From: Lachnospiraceae bacterium
GTDB taxonomy: Bacteria > Bacillota > Clostridia > Lachnospirales > Lachnospiraceae
DNA length: 64,000 nucleotides
Assembly (NCBI GenBank): GCA_017470735.1
Contig: JAFUYB010000052.1
Location: 20,919 to 84,918, forward strand
Reading direction: 5' to 3'
The notes beneath the pieces were generated by a model that saw only the letters and a program-made list of their open reading frames with translations, was not told the DNA's origin and did not search any database. Shown here one piece after another: positions 35,644 through 45,165 of this stretch. The translations under genes and the position numbers were made by a program. The first letter of the stretch is position 1. Each line of letters opens with the position of its first letter.

Positions 35644-36120
35644 ATGATCGAAGCAACGAGCTGTGGTGGTGTGGTCATATTTCGTGGAAAGATTCTGCTC
35701 CTTTACAAGAATTACCATCATCACTACGATGGATGGGTTCTGCCGAAAGGAACGGTAGAGGAAGGCGAGTCATTTGATGAGACTGCCATTCGGGAGGTTC
35801 GGGAAGAAACCGATGCCAATGTGACGATTGTCCGTTATGTCGGCAAGAGCAATTATACATTTACGGTACCAGAGGGGATGGTGGACAAGACGGTCCACTG
35901 GTATCTGATGATGGGCGACAGCTATCACAGCCGTCCCCAGCGGCGGGAATACTTTGAGGATTCCGGCTATTACAAGTACCATGAGGCTTATCATCTGTTG
36001 AAGTTTGCCAATGAAAAGGCAGTATTAAAGCAGGCGTTCCGTGCGTACATCGATATGAAGCGGCACGGGAGATGGAACCAGAACGATGCGCCGGGAAAAG
36101 ACGACAAACCGCAGACTTAA
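35644..36120 (+). CDS. Nudix hydrolase
   Basis: A 158-residue metal-dependent pyrophosphohydrolase. The Nudix box is GTVEEGESFDETAIREVREETDA (about residues 39-61), with the required REVREE core. The N-terminal GGVVIFRGKILLLYKNYHHHYDGWVLPKG matches MutT/Ap4A-type relatives. The substrate cannot be predicted with confidence. AGGAGGC lies 7 bp upstream. Its end overlaps the next gene by 35 bases. Confidence 0.9.
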   Translation: MIEATSCGGVVIFRGKILLLYKNYHHHYDGWVLPKGTVEEGESFDETAIREVREETDANVTIVRYVGKSNYTFTVPEGMVDKTVHWYLMMGDSYHSRPQRREYFEDSGYYKYHEAYHLLKFANEKAVLKQAFRAYIDMKRHGRWNQNDAPGKDDKPQT

Positions 36121-36427
36121 TTTCATACCTTGCCAAAATCTCTATCTGTCGGACGACGATCTTGACATTGAGGGGATGTTTCATCGTATCCGGATGGGCA
36201 AAAAATGCCGTTCGCTCTATTTGATCGCCTTGTCTGAACGGGATGGGGAGATGTTTGTGATTTATTCGGCGCAGGAGCTTCTTCTGCCGGTGTACGACGG
36301 CAGGGATATCTATGTCGCAGGGGCGGCAAAGGGCTATCGGCGGACGCTCTCCCTGCTGAAACAGATGCTTTTGACGGTTTACCAGGATACGAATACATTC
36401 GATGTGGATCATTATTTTCATCCTTAA
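36086..36427 (+). CDS. Hypothetical protein of 113 residues
   Basis: I do not recognise a family. The sequence is balanced and probably folded: LYLSDDDLDIEGMFHRIRMGKKCRSLYLI looks like an alternating beta/alpha segment, and VYQDTNTFDVDHYFHP is the tail. It overlaps the Nudix gene by 35 bases and the DUF2953 gene by 26 bases in other frames, which suggests translational coupling. The ribosome site is weak. The composition matches its neighbours, which supports a real gene. Confidence 0.6.
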   Translation: MRREKTTNRRLNFIPCQNLYLSDDDLDIEGMFHRIRMGKKCRSLYLIALSERDGEMFVIYSAQELLLPVYDGRDIYVAGAAKGYRRTLSLLKQMLLTVYQDTNTFDVDHYFHP

Positions 36428-37250
36428 AATTTTGGGCATTCTGCTGGCAGCGGCGTTTGCGTTGATCATCCTCGCTCTGGCTTATCTTCTGTTTGCGCCG
36501 GTGACCTACCGCGCCACCGGAGAGCGGCAGACGGAAGCGGGGCTTGAACTTGCAGGATATGACTTGCTGCGGCTGATTAAGGTGTATATCGTTTATGAAA
36601 AGAAGCATTGGCGGTATGGCGTGCGTCTGCTGTGGGGGCTGTTCGGAAAAGAGCGTCGTCGCGGGGAGGATGAAGGACCGTCCTCTGAAGCACCGGTTGT
36701 TGAGCCGGATCTGCCTGAACCGAACCGCAAAGCGCATAAGAAGCCGGCAAAACCGGCGCATAAATCTGATGAAATCCGCAAACCGCGCGAACCAAGAGAG
36801 CCGCGTGAGCCGGATCAAGACATTACAGAACCGGAACCGCCGGAAGACATTGGCTCCAAACAAAAACATAACGATCCGGAAGCGGGACGGCTCAAAAAAA
36901 TACAGATGATGCTTTCGCATCCGGGCAACCAGAGGGCAATGTCGTTGCTGTGGAACGGAGGGATCGGGCTTTTGTACCGTATCCGCCCGCATATCAAAAA
37001 AGTGGACGGCAGCTTTTCAACCGGTGCGCCGGATACGACAGGAGAATTGGTCGGCGCGATATCGATGCTGCCCGCAGCGCACGGCGGCAGGGTTCATCTC
37101 AACCCGGATTTTGAGAGCGAAAAGCCTTATGCGACAGGCAATTTTGATGTATATGGCAGCTTACGGCTGTGGTTTGTGGCGGCGTTTGCTGTCAGAGTGA
37201 TTGCCAGCCGGGATTGCAGGAGATTGTACCGTCAGGCACGGCAGTTGTGA
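36402..37250 (+). CDS. DUF2953 (YtfI-like) membrane protein
   Basis: A 282-residue protein with an N-terminal membrane helix (about 1-27), then a beta-rich first half. A charged Pro/Glu/Lys linker at about 88-160 has repeats of REPREP and PEP type. The conserved C-terminal half is VDGSFSTGAPDTTGELVGAI ... FDVYGSLRLWFVAAFAVR. In Bacillus the homologue YtfI is encoded next to the sporulation gene ytfJ, and the same order occurs here. The role is unknown; a sporulation link is inferred. Confidence 0.82.
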   Translation: MWIIIFILKILGILLAAAFALIILALAYLLFAPVTYRATGERQTEAGLELAGYDLLRLIKVYIVYEKKHWRYGVRLLWGLFGKERRRGEDEGPSSEAPVVEPDLPEPNRKAHKKPAKPAHKSDEIRKPREPREPREPDQDITEPEPPEDIGSKQKHNDPEAGRLKKIQMMLSHPGNQRAMSLLWNGGIGLLYRIRPHIKKVDGSFSTGAPDTTGELVGAISMLPAAHGGRVHLNPDFESEKPYATGNFDVYGSLRLWFVAAFAVRVIASRDCRRLYRQARQL

Positions 37251-37288
37251 TATTTTGGGATATTAAGTGACACGGAGGATTAAGAATC

Positions 37289-37720
37289 ATGGCAAAGAGT
37301 GACGAATTGATGAAAAGCACGATCGGCAATCTGTTCGACGGGATGGAGAGCTTTCTTTCGACCAAATCCGTCGTTGGCGAGCCGATTTATGTCGGAGATA
37401 CGATCATCATTCCGCTGGTGGATGTTTCGTTCGGCATGGGAGCAGGCTCTTTTATCGGCGACCGCAAGAACAGCGCTGCCGGCGGTATTGGCGGCAAGAT
37501 GTCCCCCAGCGCGGTGCTGGTCATTACCAATGGCAAGACCAGGCTGATCGACATCTCCACCAACCACGGCATCAACAAGCTTTTGGATCTCGTGCCCGAT
37601 TTCGTTGCCAACTTTATGAACCGCGGCAAGCCTGTCACCGATCCGGGTGAAATGGCAGCCCGTACAGCGGCGGCAGAAGAGATGGAAGAGACGATTTTCG
37701 ACGCGACAGAAGTGGGATAA
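37289..37720 (+). CDS. ytfJ: GerW/YtfJ-family sporulation protein
   Basis: A 143-residue protein. IGNLFDGMESFLSTKSVVGEPI, TIIIPLVDVSFGMGAGSF and GGIGGKMSPSAVLVI are the family signatures. In Bacillus it is made in the forespore and needed for normal germination. Its presence is the clearest sign that the organism belongs to a spore-forming lineage. GGAGG precedes the ATG. Confidence 0.93.
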   Translation: MAKSDELMKSTIGNLFDGMESFLSTKSVVGEPIYVGDTIIIPLVDVSFGMGAGSFIGDRKNSAAGGIGGKMSPSAVLVITNGKTRLIDISTNHGINKLLDLVPDFVANFMNRGKPVTDPGEMAARTAAAEEMEETIFDATEVG

Positions 37721-37728
37721 AAAAATGC

Positions 37729-37757
37729 TTGCATTTTAGGTTGTTCTTTGGTAAAAT
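37729..37757 (+). promoter_or_regulatory. Promoter for rpmB
   Basis: TTGCAT (37729-37734) and TAAAAT (37752-37757) are 17 bp apart, 57 bp before the rpmB start. There is no strong terminator for ytfJ in front of it. Confidence 0.55.
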
Positions 37758-37813
37758 ACCGTCGTTGCGTTTATGAAGATCAGATTTTGGATGAAAGATA
37801 CAAGGAGGAAGTC

Positions 37814-37999
37814 ATGGCTAAATGTTCCGTATGCGGAAAAGGAGCTCATTTCGGTATCAAAGTGAGCCATTCTCATAGAAGATCCAACAAAATGTGGAGA
37901 TCCAACATCAAAAAGGTAAAGTGTGTTGTCAACGGCGCGCACAAGCGTCTGTATGTCTGCACTGCCTGCCTGCGTTCCGGCAAGGTTGAAAGAGCGTAG
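37814..37999 (+). CDS. rpmB: 50S ribosomal protein L28
   Basis: A 61-residue ribosomal protein. MAKCSVCGKG and the later VCTACLRSG show the four-cysteine (zinc-binding, C+) form. SHSHRRSNKMWRSNIKKVK is the conserved basic middle. AAGGAGG lies 5 bp before the ATG at 37814. It is a single-gene unit with its own promoter and terminator, the usual arrangement next to asp23 and fakA. Confidence 0.97.
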   Translation: MAKCSVCGKGAHFGIKVSHSHRRSNKMWRSNIKKVKCVVNGAHKRLYVCTACLRSGKVERA

Positions 38000-38031
38000 T
38001 CACTTTCAGAAGCTTTGATTGAAATGCAAGG

Positions 38032-38058
38032 GGAGAGCCATACCGGTTCTCCTTTTTT
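38032..38058 (+). terminator. Intrinsic terminator of rpmB
   Basis: GGAGAGCC (38032-38039) pairs with GGTTCTCC (38045-38052), one G-U pair, followed by six T residues. Confidence 0.88.
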
Positions 38059-38084
38059 CGTCTGCAAATTCAATGATTTTCCAT

Positions 38085-38112
38085 TTGTATTTTCCCCCGA
38101 ATTGTATATAAT
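38085..38112 (+). promoter_or_regulatory. Promoter of the asp23-fakA unit
   Basis: TTGTAT (38085-38090) and a perfect TATAAT (38107-38112) are 16 bp apart. The leader to the start at 38212 is about 95 nt. Confidence 0.55.
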
Positions 38113-38211
38113 AGAATGGTATCTTTAAACAGCAATCCGTGACCGGCTGTGAGGCGGTTAGCCAAGCGGACGGCTGCGGTCATTTGGCAATGCTTGGAGA
38201 GGTGGAAATAT

Positions 38212-38577
38212 ATGCAAGGGCACGGTCAGATAGAGACAAAATTAGGCAAAATTATAATTGACAAGGATGTGATCGCGACCTATGCCGGATCCGTAGCGGT
38301 GGAGTGCTTCGGGATCGTCGGCATGGCAGCCGTCAATGTCAAGGACGGGCTTGTAAAGCTTCTAAAGAGGGATTACCTGAGCCATGGGATTGATGTGAAG
38401 ATTGACGAGGACAATGAGATTTCCCTTGATTTTCATGTGATCATTTCCTACGGTGTCAGTATTGCGACCGTGACGGAGAATTTGATGCAGACCGTAAAGT
38501 ACAAGCTGGAAGAATTTGCCGGTATGACAGTGCGTGACATCCGCATTCATGTCGATGGCATCCGCGTGATTGACTGA
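38212..38577 (+). CDS. Asp23/Gls24-family envelope stress protein (YloU-like)
   Basis: A 121-residue protein. IETKLGKIIIDKDVIATYAGSVAVECFGIVGMA is the family start, and LDFHVIISYGVSIATVTENL and VRDIRIHVDGIRVID follow. YloU-type members are usually encoded directly before the fatty-acid kinase gene fakA (YloV), as here with an 18-bp gap. The exact function is unknown. ATG 38212 follows GGAGAGGTGG; the longer open frame has no ribosome site. Confidence 0.9.
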   Translation: MQGHGQIETKLGKIIIDKDVIATYAGSVAVECFGIVGMAAVNVKDGLVKLLKRDYLSHGIDVKIDEDNEISLDFHVIISYGVSIATVTENLMQTVKYKLEEFAGMTVRDIRIHVDGIRVID

Positions 38578-38594
38578 CAGGAGGGCTATGTGAG

Positions 38595-40220
38595 ATGAAT
38601 ACGATAGATGCGGCACAGCTTTCCAAGATGTTTCTGGCAGGAGCGAAGAATCTGGAGGCAAATAAAGAGCATATCAACGAACTGAATGTCTTCCCCGTAC
38701 CGGACGGCGATACGGGTACCAATATGACGATGACGATCCTTTCCGCGGCAAAAGAAGTCAACGCGATCGACGAGCTGGATATGCGCAGCCTGTGCAAAGC
38801 GATCTCATCGGGCAGCCTGCGCGGAGCGAGGGGCAATTCAGGCGTTATATTATCCCAGCTCTTCCGCGGCTTTACCAAGGTCATCAAGACCGAAAATGAA
38901 CTGACCGTGGATATCCTCTGCGAGGCGGCCCAGCGGGCCGTTGAGACGGCGTACAAAGCAGTCATGCAGCCCAAGGAGGGAACGATTCTGACCGTCGCCC
39001 GTGCCGCTGCGGACAAGGCATTAGAGCTTGCGGAGACGACCGATGACATTGAAGTCTATTTGGAAGGCATCGTGAATGAATGCGAGGAGGTGCTTGCCCG
39101 CACTCCGGAGATGCTTCCCGTGTTAAAAGAAGCGGGAGTTGTTGATTCCGGCGGAGAAGGGCTCTGCAAGGTCTTAAGCGGCGCTTACGCTTTTCTTTCG
39201 GGCAAAGACATGGATGTGACGATCGCGGCCGGAGAAACGGCGGAAACAGAAGCAGCACCGGCAGCAAGCCGTTTTACTTACCGTTTGGAATTTGCGATGC
39301 TTCCGCTGCCGTACAATACCCACGAAGACCGCCGGGAGCTGCGCACCTTTATGAAGTCGATGGGAGACGGCGGACATTTAGAAAAGGAAAACGGCGTCTA
39401 CATCGGACGCCTGGTCACCAACGATCCCGGACGCATTATCACCAAAGCACTGCACAACGGCGTATTGCAGAAGGTGACCATTGAAAATACCAAGCTGGAC
39501 GAAGCGCCGGTATCCGCAGCGGCAGAAACGCCAGTAAAGGCAGAAGAAAAAGCTCCCGCAAAGGAGATCGGTGTCGTAGCGGTATCCATCGGTGAGGGGA
39601 TGAAACGCATTTTCGAGGAGCTTGGCACTGACTGCGTCATCGAGGGCGGGCAGACAATGAATCCGAGTACTGAGGACATCATGGACGCCATCGGCAGGGT
39701 CAATGCCAAAACAGTTTTTGTCCTTCCGAACAATAAAAACATTATCCTTTCGGCAAACCAGGCCGTCGAGCTTGTCAAAGACAAGCAGGTCATCGTTCTG
39801 CCGACCAAGACTCTGCCGCAGGGGATTTCGGCGATGATCAGCTTTATGCCCGAGGAGAGCGTTGAGGAGAACTGGGAGCGGATGACCGAGGAGATCGGCT
39901 TTGTCAAGTCCGGCGAGATCACCTATGCCGTGCGGGATACCAATATCGACGGCAAGGAGATCAAGGCAGGCGACTATATGGGCATCGGAGATGACGGCAT
40001 CCTTTCTGTAGAGAAAAAGCTGGACAAGACCGTGCTTGGTATGCTGTCCGAAATGGTTGACGACGATTCGGCGCTGATCACTCTCTATTTCGGATCCGAT
40101 GTGAAGCATAAAGAAGCGCAGAAGCTGTACGACAAGATCCGCAAAGCCTATTCCGGCTTGGAAGTGGAGCTTCAGGAAGGCGGACAGCCTGTGTACTACT
40201 ATGTGGTTTCGGTAGAATAG
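38595..40220 (+). CDS. fakA: Fatty acid kinase subunit FakA (DAK2/YloV)
   Basis: A 541-residue kinase that phosphorylates FakB-bound exogenous fatty acids. The N-terminal DhaL-type domain shows NELNVFPVPDGDTGTNMTMT (about 29-48; the Asp residues bind magnesium and ATP) and GSLRGARGNSGVILSQLF. The middle domain follows (EFAMLPLPYNTHEDRRELR), and a C-terminal DegV-like half carries EGGQTMNPSTEDI and VLPNNKNIILSANQA. Length is typical. It follows asp23. Confidence 0.94.
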   Translation: MNTIDAAQLSKMFLAGAKNLEANKEHINELNVFPVPDGDTGTNMTMTILSAAKEVNAIDELDMRSLCKAISSGSLRGARGNSGVILSQLFRGFTKVIKTENELTVDILCEAAQRAVETAYKAVMQPKEGTILTVARAAADKALELAETTDDIEVYLEGIVNECEEVLARTPEMLPVLKEAGVVDSGGEGLCKVLSGAYAFLSGKDMDVTIAAGETAETEAAPAASRFTYRLEFAMLPLPYNTHEDRRELRTFMKSMGDGGHLEKENGVYIGRLVTNDPGRIITKALHNGVLQKVTIENTKLDEAPVSAAAETPVKAEEKAPAKEIGVVAVSIGEGMKRIFEELGTDCVIEGGQTMNPSTEDIMDAIGRVNAKTVFVLPNNKNIILSANQAVELVKDKQVIVLPTKTLPQGISAMISFMPEESVEENWERMTEEIGFVKSGEITYAVRDTNIDGKEIKAGDYMGIGDDGILSVEKKLDKTVLGMLSEMVDDDSALITLYFGSDVKHKEAQKLYDKIRKAYSGLEVELQEGGQPVYYYVVSVE

Positions 40221-40265
40221 GGGTTTTGGGCAAAGAAAACAGTTTTTGAATTTAAAAGATTGCTT

Positions 40266-42323
40266 ATGGATTTTTACGCACCGCTCACCGATTTAAAAGG
40301 CATCGGGAGCAAATCGGCAAAGCTTTATGAGGCGCTCGACATTTGTCATGTGGGCGCCCTTCTTTATGATTTTCCAAGGACTTACCGGCTGTATCCCGAT
40401 CCCGTTGCGTCGCGTCTTGAGGAGCACGAGGGAGAAAAAACAGCGGTTTCGCTATCGCTCCGAAAGGGCATTTCCACAAAACGGACCCGCAGTATGGACA
40501 TCAGCATCGGACAGGGGACTGTTGACGGAGAGCTTTTGGAGCTGATCTGGTTCCGTATGCCGTACATCCGCAACCAGGTCGCGCCGGGGCGGGCGTATAT
40601 TTTCTATGGGGAATTAAAAAAAGTCCGCTCCAATGCCTGGCAGCTGCAGCAGCCCGCTGTCTACGCGCCGCAGGAATATGAACGCTTGCGCCGCAGTCCG
40701 CAGGCGGTTTATTCACTGACAAAAGGGCTTACCAATAAAGCGGTAGCCAAAGCGGTCGGGCAGCTTTTGGATGATACGGCATTGACAGAGGAGTACCTGC
40801 CGTCAGAGCTGTTAAACAAGCGTAAACTGCCGGGATACCGCTACGCGATCCGGCAGATGCACACGCCGGACGATTTTGACAGCTTAAAGGAAGCGCGCGA
40901 CCGGTTAGTCTATGACGAATTCTTGAAATTTTTCCTGACAAAAGGCATGGAGCAGGGAAACGGGCAGGGGGCGCCGAACCGCTGGCGTTTTGACCGGGAT
41001 GAGTGCTATCAGCGGGTGTTATCCCAACTGCCGTTTTCGCTGACAGCGGGGCAGAAAGATACATTGCAGGACATCCGTTCGGATTTTGGCGGGGAATATG
41101 TCAGCCAGCGTCTGCTCCAGGGTGATGTCGGCAGCGGCAAGACGATCCTGGCGTTTCTCGCGATGCTGCTTGCGGTGGAAAACGGTTATCAGGCGGCGAT
41201 CATGGCACCGACCGAGGTGCTGGCAAGGCAGCATGAAAAGACCTTCCGCTCGTATGTCAGGGAATTTGACCTGCCGTTTCATGTCGTCTGTATTACCGGT
41301 TCCGTAAAGGCTGCCCAGCGGCGGGAGCTGAACCGTCGTGTTGCCGAAGAAGCGGGGCTTTTTATCATCGGAACCCACGCATTGCTGTCTGAAAATATGG
41401 AATACCGGGGGCTTGCCGTCGTCGTGACGGACGAGCAGCACCGCTTCGGCGTCAAACAGCGCAAAACGCTGTCAGACAAAGGGATGGATCCCCATGTGCT
41501 TGTAATGAGCGCGACGCCGATTCCGCGCACGCTGGCAATGATCTTGTACAGCGATATGCGAATCTCGGTGATCAAAGATGTGCCGGAGCGCAGGCTGCGC
41601 ACCAAGAATGCGGTGATCACCAGGGAAAAACGAAAAAATGCCTTTGATTTTATCGGAAAAGAAGTAAAAGCGGGACATCAGGCCTATATCATCTGCCCGC
41701 TGGTCGAAGCCAGCGAAAAAACTGAGGCGGAAAATGTGACCGAATACGCGGCGACGGTGCGGGAGTATTTCAAAGGGGCGGTATCAGTCGGACTGCTGCA
41801 CGGCAGGATGACGCCGCAGGAGAAAGACCGTGTAATGGCGGAGCTGGTCGATAAAAAAATTCAGGTTTTGGTGTCAACGACAGTTGTTGAGGTAGGAGTC
41901 AACATACCGAACGCAACGGTAATGATGATTGAAGACGCCAACCGGTTTGGACTGGCGCAGCTTCATCAGCTCCGCGGGCGTGTCGGCAGGGGCGAGTGGC
42001 AGTCGTATTGCATGTTCGTGGATGGCAGCCCGAACGGGCAGCAGAGCGAGCGGCTGTCGATCCTGGCACAGTCCAACGACGGTTTTTTTATCGCGAATGA
42101 AGACCTGCGCCTGCGCGGACCGGGGGATTTCTATGGTATCCGTCAGAGCGGCGACCTTGATTTCAAGCTGGCGGACATCTATCAGGACGCTGATGTGATG
42201 CGCCTTGCCGCAAATGACGCCCAAGAGATGCTCGCAGAGGATCCTGCGCTTACAACAGAAAAATACCGGCCGGTGCGGGAGTACCTGCGGAAGATGGATA
42301 CGGTGGTTTATACGAATTTATAA
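40266..42323 (+). CDS. recG: ATP-dependent DNA helicase RecG
   Basis: A 685-residue branch-specific translocase. The N-terminal wedge domain (about 1-230; LTDLKGIGSKSAKLYEAL) is followed by superfamily 2 motifs: LLQGDVGSGKTILAFLA (I), VVTDEQHRFGVKQR (II, DEQH), VMSATPIPRTLA (III) and QLHQLRGRVGRG (VI). It remodels stalled forks and recombination intermediates. ATG 40266 is preferred to an upstream TTG; the ribosome site is weak. It converges on rqcH with a 5-bp gap. Confidence 0.96.
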   Translation: MDFYAPLTDLKGIGSKSAKLYEALDICHVGALLYDFPRTYRLYPDPVASRLEEHEGEKTAVSLSLRKGISTKRTRSMDISIGQGTVDGELLELIWFRMPYIRNQVAPGRAYIFYGELKKVRSNAWQLQQPAVYAPQEYERLRRSPQAVYSLTKGLTNKAVAKAVGQLLDDTALTEEYLPSELLNKRKLPGYRYAIRQMHTPDDFDSLKEARDRLVYDEFLKFFLTKGMEQGNGQGAPNRWRFDRDECYQRVLSQLPFSLTAGQKDTLQDIRSDFGGEYVSQRLLQGDVGSGKTILAFLAMLLAVENGYQAAIMAPTEVLARQHEKTFRSYVREFDLPFHVVCITGSVKAAQRRELNRRVAEEAGLFIIGTHALLSENMEYRGLAVVVTDEQHRFGVKQRKTLSDKGMDPHVLVMSATPIPRTLAMILYSDMRISVIKDVPERRLRTKNAVITREKRKNAFDFIGKEVKAGHQAYIICPLVEASEKTEAENVTEYAATVREYFKGAVSVGLLHGRMTPQEKDRVMAELVDKKIQVLVSTTVVEVGVNIPNATVMMIEDANRFGLAQLHQLRGRVGRGEWQSYCMFVDGSPNGQQSERLSILAQSNDGFFIANEDLRLRGPGDFYGIRQSGDLDFKLADIYQDADVMRLAANDAQEMLAEDPALTTEKYRPVREYLRKMDTVVYTNL

Positions 42324-42328
42324 GATTT

Positions 42329-44146
42329 TTACTCCACCAATGACACATTGTCCGGCAGCACCGGCTTTACTGTCATCGAATAATTCGTGTAATAGACGAC
42401 AAATCCGGGTACGGCGCCGGAAGGCTTCTTGACTTGCTTTTTTTCGACATAGTCGATCTCAAGCTTGTCCGATTCGCGTCCCTGGGAGTAATAGCCTGCA
42501 ATCTGCGCGCAGGTGACGAAATGCTCATCCGGCAATTCGCGTCCTTCGGTGCGGACGATGACATGGGAGCCTGGAATCTGCTTGGCGTGGAACCACCAGT
42601 CGTTGCCCGTGGCGAGCTTGAAGGTCAGCTCATCATTCTGGTAATTGTTTTTTCCGACATAGATGTGGAAGCCGTCCTCTGTCACATAATGCAGGGGATG
42701 GCTTTTTTCCTGTTTTTGGCCTTTTTTCGTACTTCGCTTGCGGATATAGCCTGATTCATAAAGCTCACGGCGGATTTCCGCCAGGTCAGCTTCATTTTCC
42801 GCCAGACTGAGCGCATTCTGGATCGAAGCCAAATGCGTAACGGCTGTTTCGGTTTCCAACAACAGCTCAGAGAGGGCATCCCTGGTGCGTTTCAGCTTGG
42901 CGTACCGCTCAAAATAACGCTTGGCATTGTCAATCGCGTTCAGCTGCGGGTCAAGCGGAATACGGACCTCTTTTTCCGTTTCAAAATCGGTAAGCGTCAC
43001 TTCCTTTGCCTGCGGCGTCACTTCCTGCGGGTAAATCTGCAGAAGCGTGCCATAGGTCTTGAAGCGTTCCATTTTTTTCGTATCGTCCATCTGCTTCTGC
43101 TGGATGTGCAGTTTTTTCTGGTTGCGTTCGAGCATTGTCGCCACAAGCTTCCGCAGATCCGTCGATTTCTGATGGATGTTTTGATAGCGGTTGCGGTTGC
43201 CGTAATACGACGCGAGTACCTTGGAAATGCCGGGTTCTTCCGACAGTTCTTTATCCTCATAAATGCTCAGGCGGTAGGGCGCGAAGTCGATCGGCGCATG
43301 CGTATCGGGTTCACAGGCGATGCAGGGCGTTTCCGTCCCGTTTTGCACGGCAGCCAGCAGGGAAAAAAAGGCGTTGGCCAACGCGTGGACTTTATCATTG
43401 TCGGCAAAACCGGCGTTCGATGGTTCGGATCTTTTTTCCAAAGCATCCGCATTTGATGCTTGGGATAGGAATAATGAATCCGTGCTTGCGTCAGCATCTA
43501 CATCCGCGCGGCAGGCAATCTCATTTGCCGTCGTCTTGGATATGCCGGTATAACGGGAAAGAAGCGCGGAAAGAATCTTTGTATGGGCATTCTGCATGCC
43601 TGCCACAAAGCCTTCGGTCGTCTCTTCGTAGGGGTCGGATTTCCCTTCCTGCGCGGGAATAAAGTAATCCCTGCCGGGCAGGATTTCCCGGACAGAGCTC
43701 GTTGAAAATGAAATGTGCTTGATCCCGTCGAGGATAAGGTCATTCTCATCGCAGAAAATGATATTGGAATGCTTGCCCATAATCTCGACATAAAGGTATT
43801 TGACCGCCCGGTCGCCTAATTCATTGCGGTGTTCGACCGTAAAGCGTACCACGCGTTCATTGCCAATCTGTTCGACCGCCGCGATCCGCCCGCCGCCGAT
43901 GTGCTTGCGCAGCAGCATGCAGAAATTCGGGGCTGTCATCGGAGCCGTCTTATTCTCATCGGTCAGATACAAAAGCGGAAGAGAGGCATTCGCGGAAATC
44001 AGCAGGCGCCGGTTCTCCCGCCCGGCCTTAACCGTCAAAAGCAGCTCTTCCTTTTCGGGCTGCGCGATTTTCTTAATATATCCATCCGCCAGGTTTTCCT
44101 GCAGCTCCCTGACCAGCGCTTTTATCGTAAGTCCGTCAAATGCCAT
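42329..44146 (-). CDS. rqcH: Rqc2-type ribosome quality-control protein RqcH (NFACT)
   Basis: A 605-residue protein that binds stalled 50S-peptidyl-tRNA and recruits tRNA-Ala for C-terminal alanine tailing. The N-terminal NFACT-N domain begins MAFDGLTIKALVREL. Helix-hairpin-helix and coiled-coil regions (about 290-440) follow, and NFACT-R is recognised by FHIYVGKNNYQNDELTFK, DWWFHAKQIPGSHVIVRT and QIAGYYSQGRESDK. Residues 97-98 are E-R where Bacillus RqcH has a functional D97-R98 pair. About 60 variable residues interrupt the first half. ATG 44146 follows AAAGGGA. Confidence 0.92.
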   Translation of the reverse strand: MAFDGLTIKALVRELQENLADGYIKKIAQPEKEELLLTVKAGRENRRLLISANASLPLLYLTDENKTAPMTAPNFCMLLRKHIGGGRIAAVEQIGNERVVRFTVEHRNELGDRAVKYLYVEIMGKHSNIIFCDENDLILDGIKHISFSTSSVREILPGRDYFIPAQEGKSDPYEETTEGFVAGMQNAHTKILSALLSRYTGISKTTANEIACRADVDADASTDSLFLSQASNADALEKRSEPSNAGFADNDKVHALANAFFSLLAAVQNGTETPCIACEPDTHAPIDFAPYRLSIYEDKELSEEPGISKVLASYYGNRNRYQNIHQKSTDLRKLVATMLERNQKKLHIQQKQMDDTKKMERFKTYGTLLQIYPQEVTPQAKEVTLTDFETEKEVRIPLDPQLNAIDNAKRYFERYAKLKRTRDALSELLLETETAVTHLASIQNALSLAENEADLAEIRRELYESGYIRKRSTKKGQKQEKSHPLHYVTEDGFHIYVGKNNYQNDELTFKLATGNDWWFHAKQIPGSHVIVRTEGRELPDEHFVTCAQIAGYYSQGRESDKLEIDYVEKKQVKKPSGAVPGFVVYYTNYSMTVKPVLPDNVSLVE

Positions 44147-44184
44147 GACTCTAATCCCTTTCTGAAGCAAATCCCCAACAAAAT

Positions 44185-44213
44185 TTGACTTCCCAAACCA
44201 TATTGATTATAAT
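44185..44213 (+). promoter_or_regulatory. Promoter of the yicC-remA-gmk-rpoZ unit
   Basis: TTGACT (44185-44190) and a perfect TATAAT (44208-44213) are exactly 17 bp apart, 71 bp before the yicC start. This is one of the strongest consensus promoters in the window and probably drives the long downstream gene run. Confidence 0.75.
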
Positions 44214-44284
44214 ATTTTCCGTATGCAAAGACATATTTGCCCTTAAACATGTATAATTATATATCATTCAGGAGATGATTTGCA

Positions 44285-45163
44285 ATGATTAGCTCTATGA
44301 CCGGCTTCGGTCATTTCGAACGCGTTGAAGGAACCAAGCGCGTGGTTGTGGAAATTAAGTCCGTCAATCACCGTTATCTGGATCTGAGCGTCAAGACCTC
44401 GCGCCGCATCAGCTCGCAGGAGCCTGTGGTTCGGGAATATCTGAAAAAACGCATCGGCAGGGGAAAAGTGGATGCCTTTGTCCATTATGAGGAATCCGCC
44501 GACGAGACCTATACGATCCGATACAATGAAAAGCTGGCCCGTGCCTATGTGGAAAATATGGCAAAAATGGCGGAAGAGTTTTCTTTGGAAAACGATATGA
44601 CCGTCTCCAAGCTGGCTTCGTATCCCGATGTATTTGAACTGGTGGCCGAAGAAAAGGACGAGTCGGAGCTGACGGAGCTGATTCTGTCTGCCGTTGAAGG
44701 AGCCTGCGACAAATTCCTGGAAAGCCGCCGTCTCGAAGGGGAAAATTTACGAAAAGACCTTTTGGATAAGATGGAGCAGATGAGCGGGCTCGTCCAAAAG
44801 GTGGAAGAAAAGTCGCCCCAGATCATTGAAGAATACAAAGCCCGTCTGACGCAGAAGATCGAAGAGCTGATGGGCGACAAGCAGATCGATGAGGCAAGGA
44901 TCGCGACCGAAGTGACGATATATGCGGACAAAGTCTGCGTGGACGAGGAACTGGTGCGCTTAAAAAGCCATATCAAGGAAATGACGGGAGCGCTTTCTTC
45001 GGCAGACGCGATCGGCAGAAAGCTCGATTTTTTGGCGCAGGAGATGAACCGCGAGGCGAATACGATCCTCTCCAAATCAACGGACGCGCAGGTCGCGGAG
45101 CTGGGTATCTCCTTAAAGACATTGATTGAAAAGATTCGTGAGCAGGTACAGAATCTGGAGTAG
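44285..45163 (+). CDS. YicC/YloC-family endoribonuclease
   Basis: A 292-residue protein. [12 protein letters not shown] and [18 protein letters not shown] form the N-terminal signature, and [22 protein letters not shown] the C-terminal one. E. coli YicC and Bacillus YloC have been shown to cleave RNA endonucleolytically; the in vivo targets here are unknown. It leads the conserved yicC-remA-gmk-rpoZ order. AGGAGATG precedes the ATG. Confidence 0.93.
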   Translation: MISSMTGFGHFERVEGTKRVVVEIKSVNHRYLDLSVKTSRRISSQEPVVREYLKKRIGRGKVDAFVHYEESADETYTIRYNEKLARAYVENMAKMAEEFSLENDMTVSKLASYPDVFELVAEEKDESELTELILSAVEGACDKFLESRRLEGENLRKDLLDKMEQMSGLVQKVEEKSPQIIEEYKARLTQKIEELMGDKQIDEARIATEVTIYADKVCVDEELVRLKSHIKEMTGALSSADAIGRKLDFLAQEMNREANTILSKSTDAQVAELGISLKTLIEKIREQVQNLE

Positions 45164-45165
45164 GT

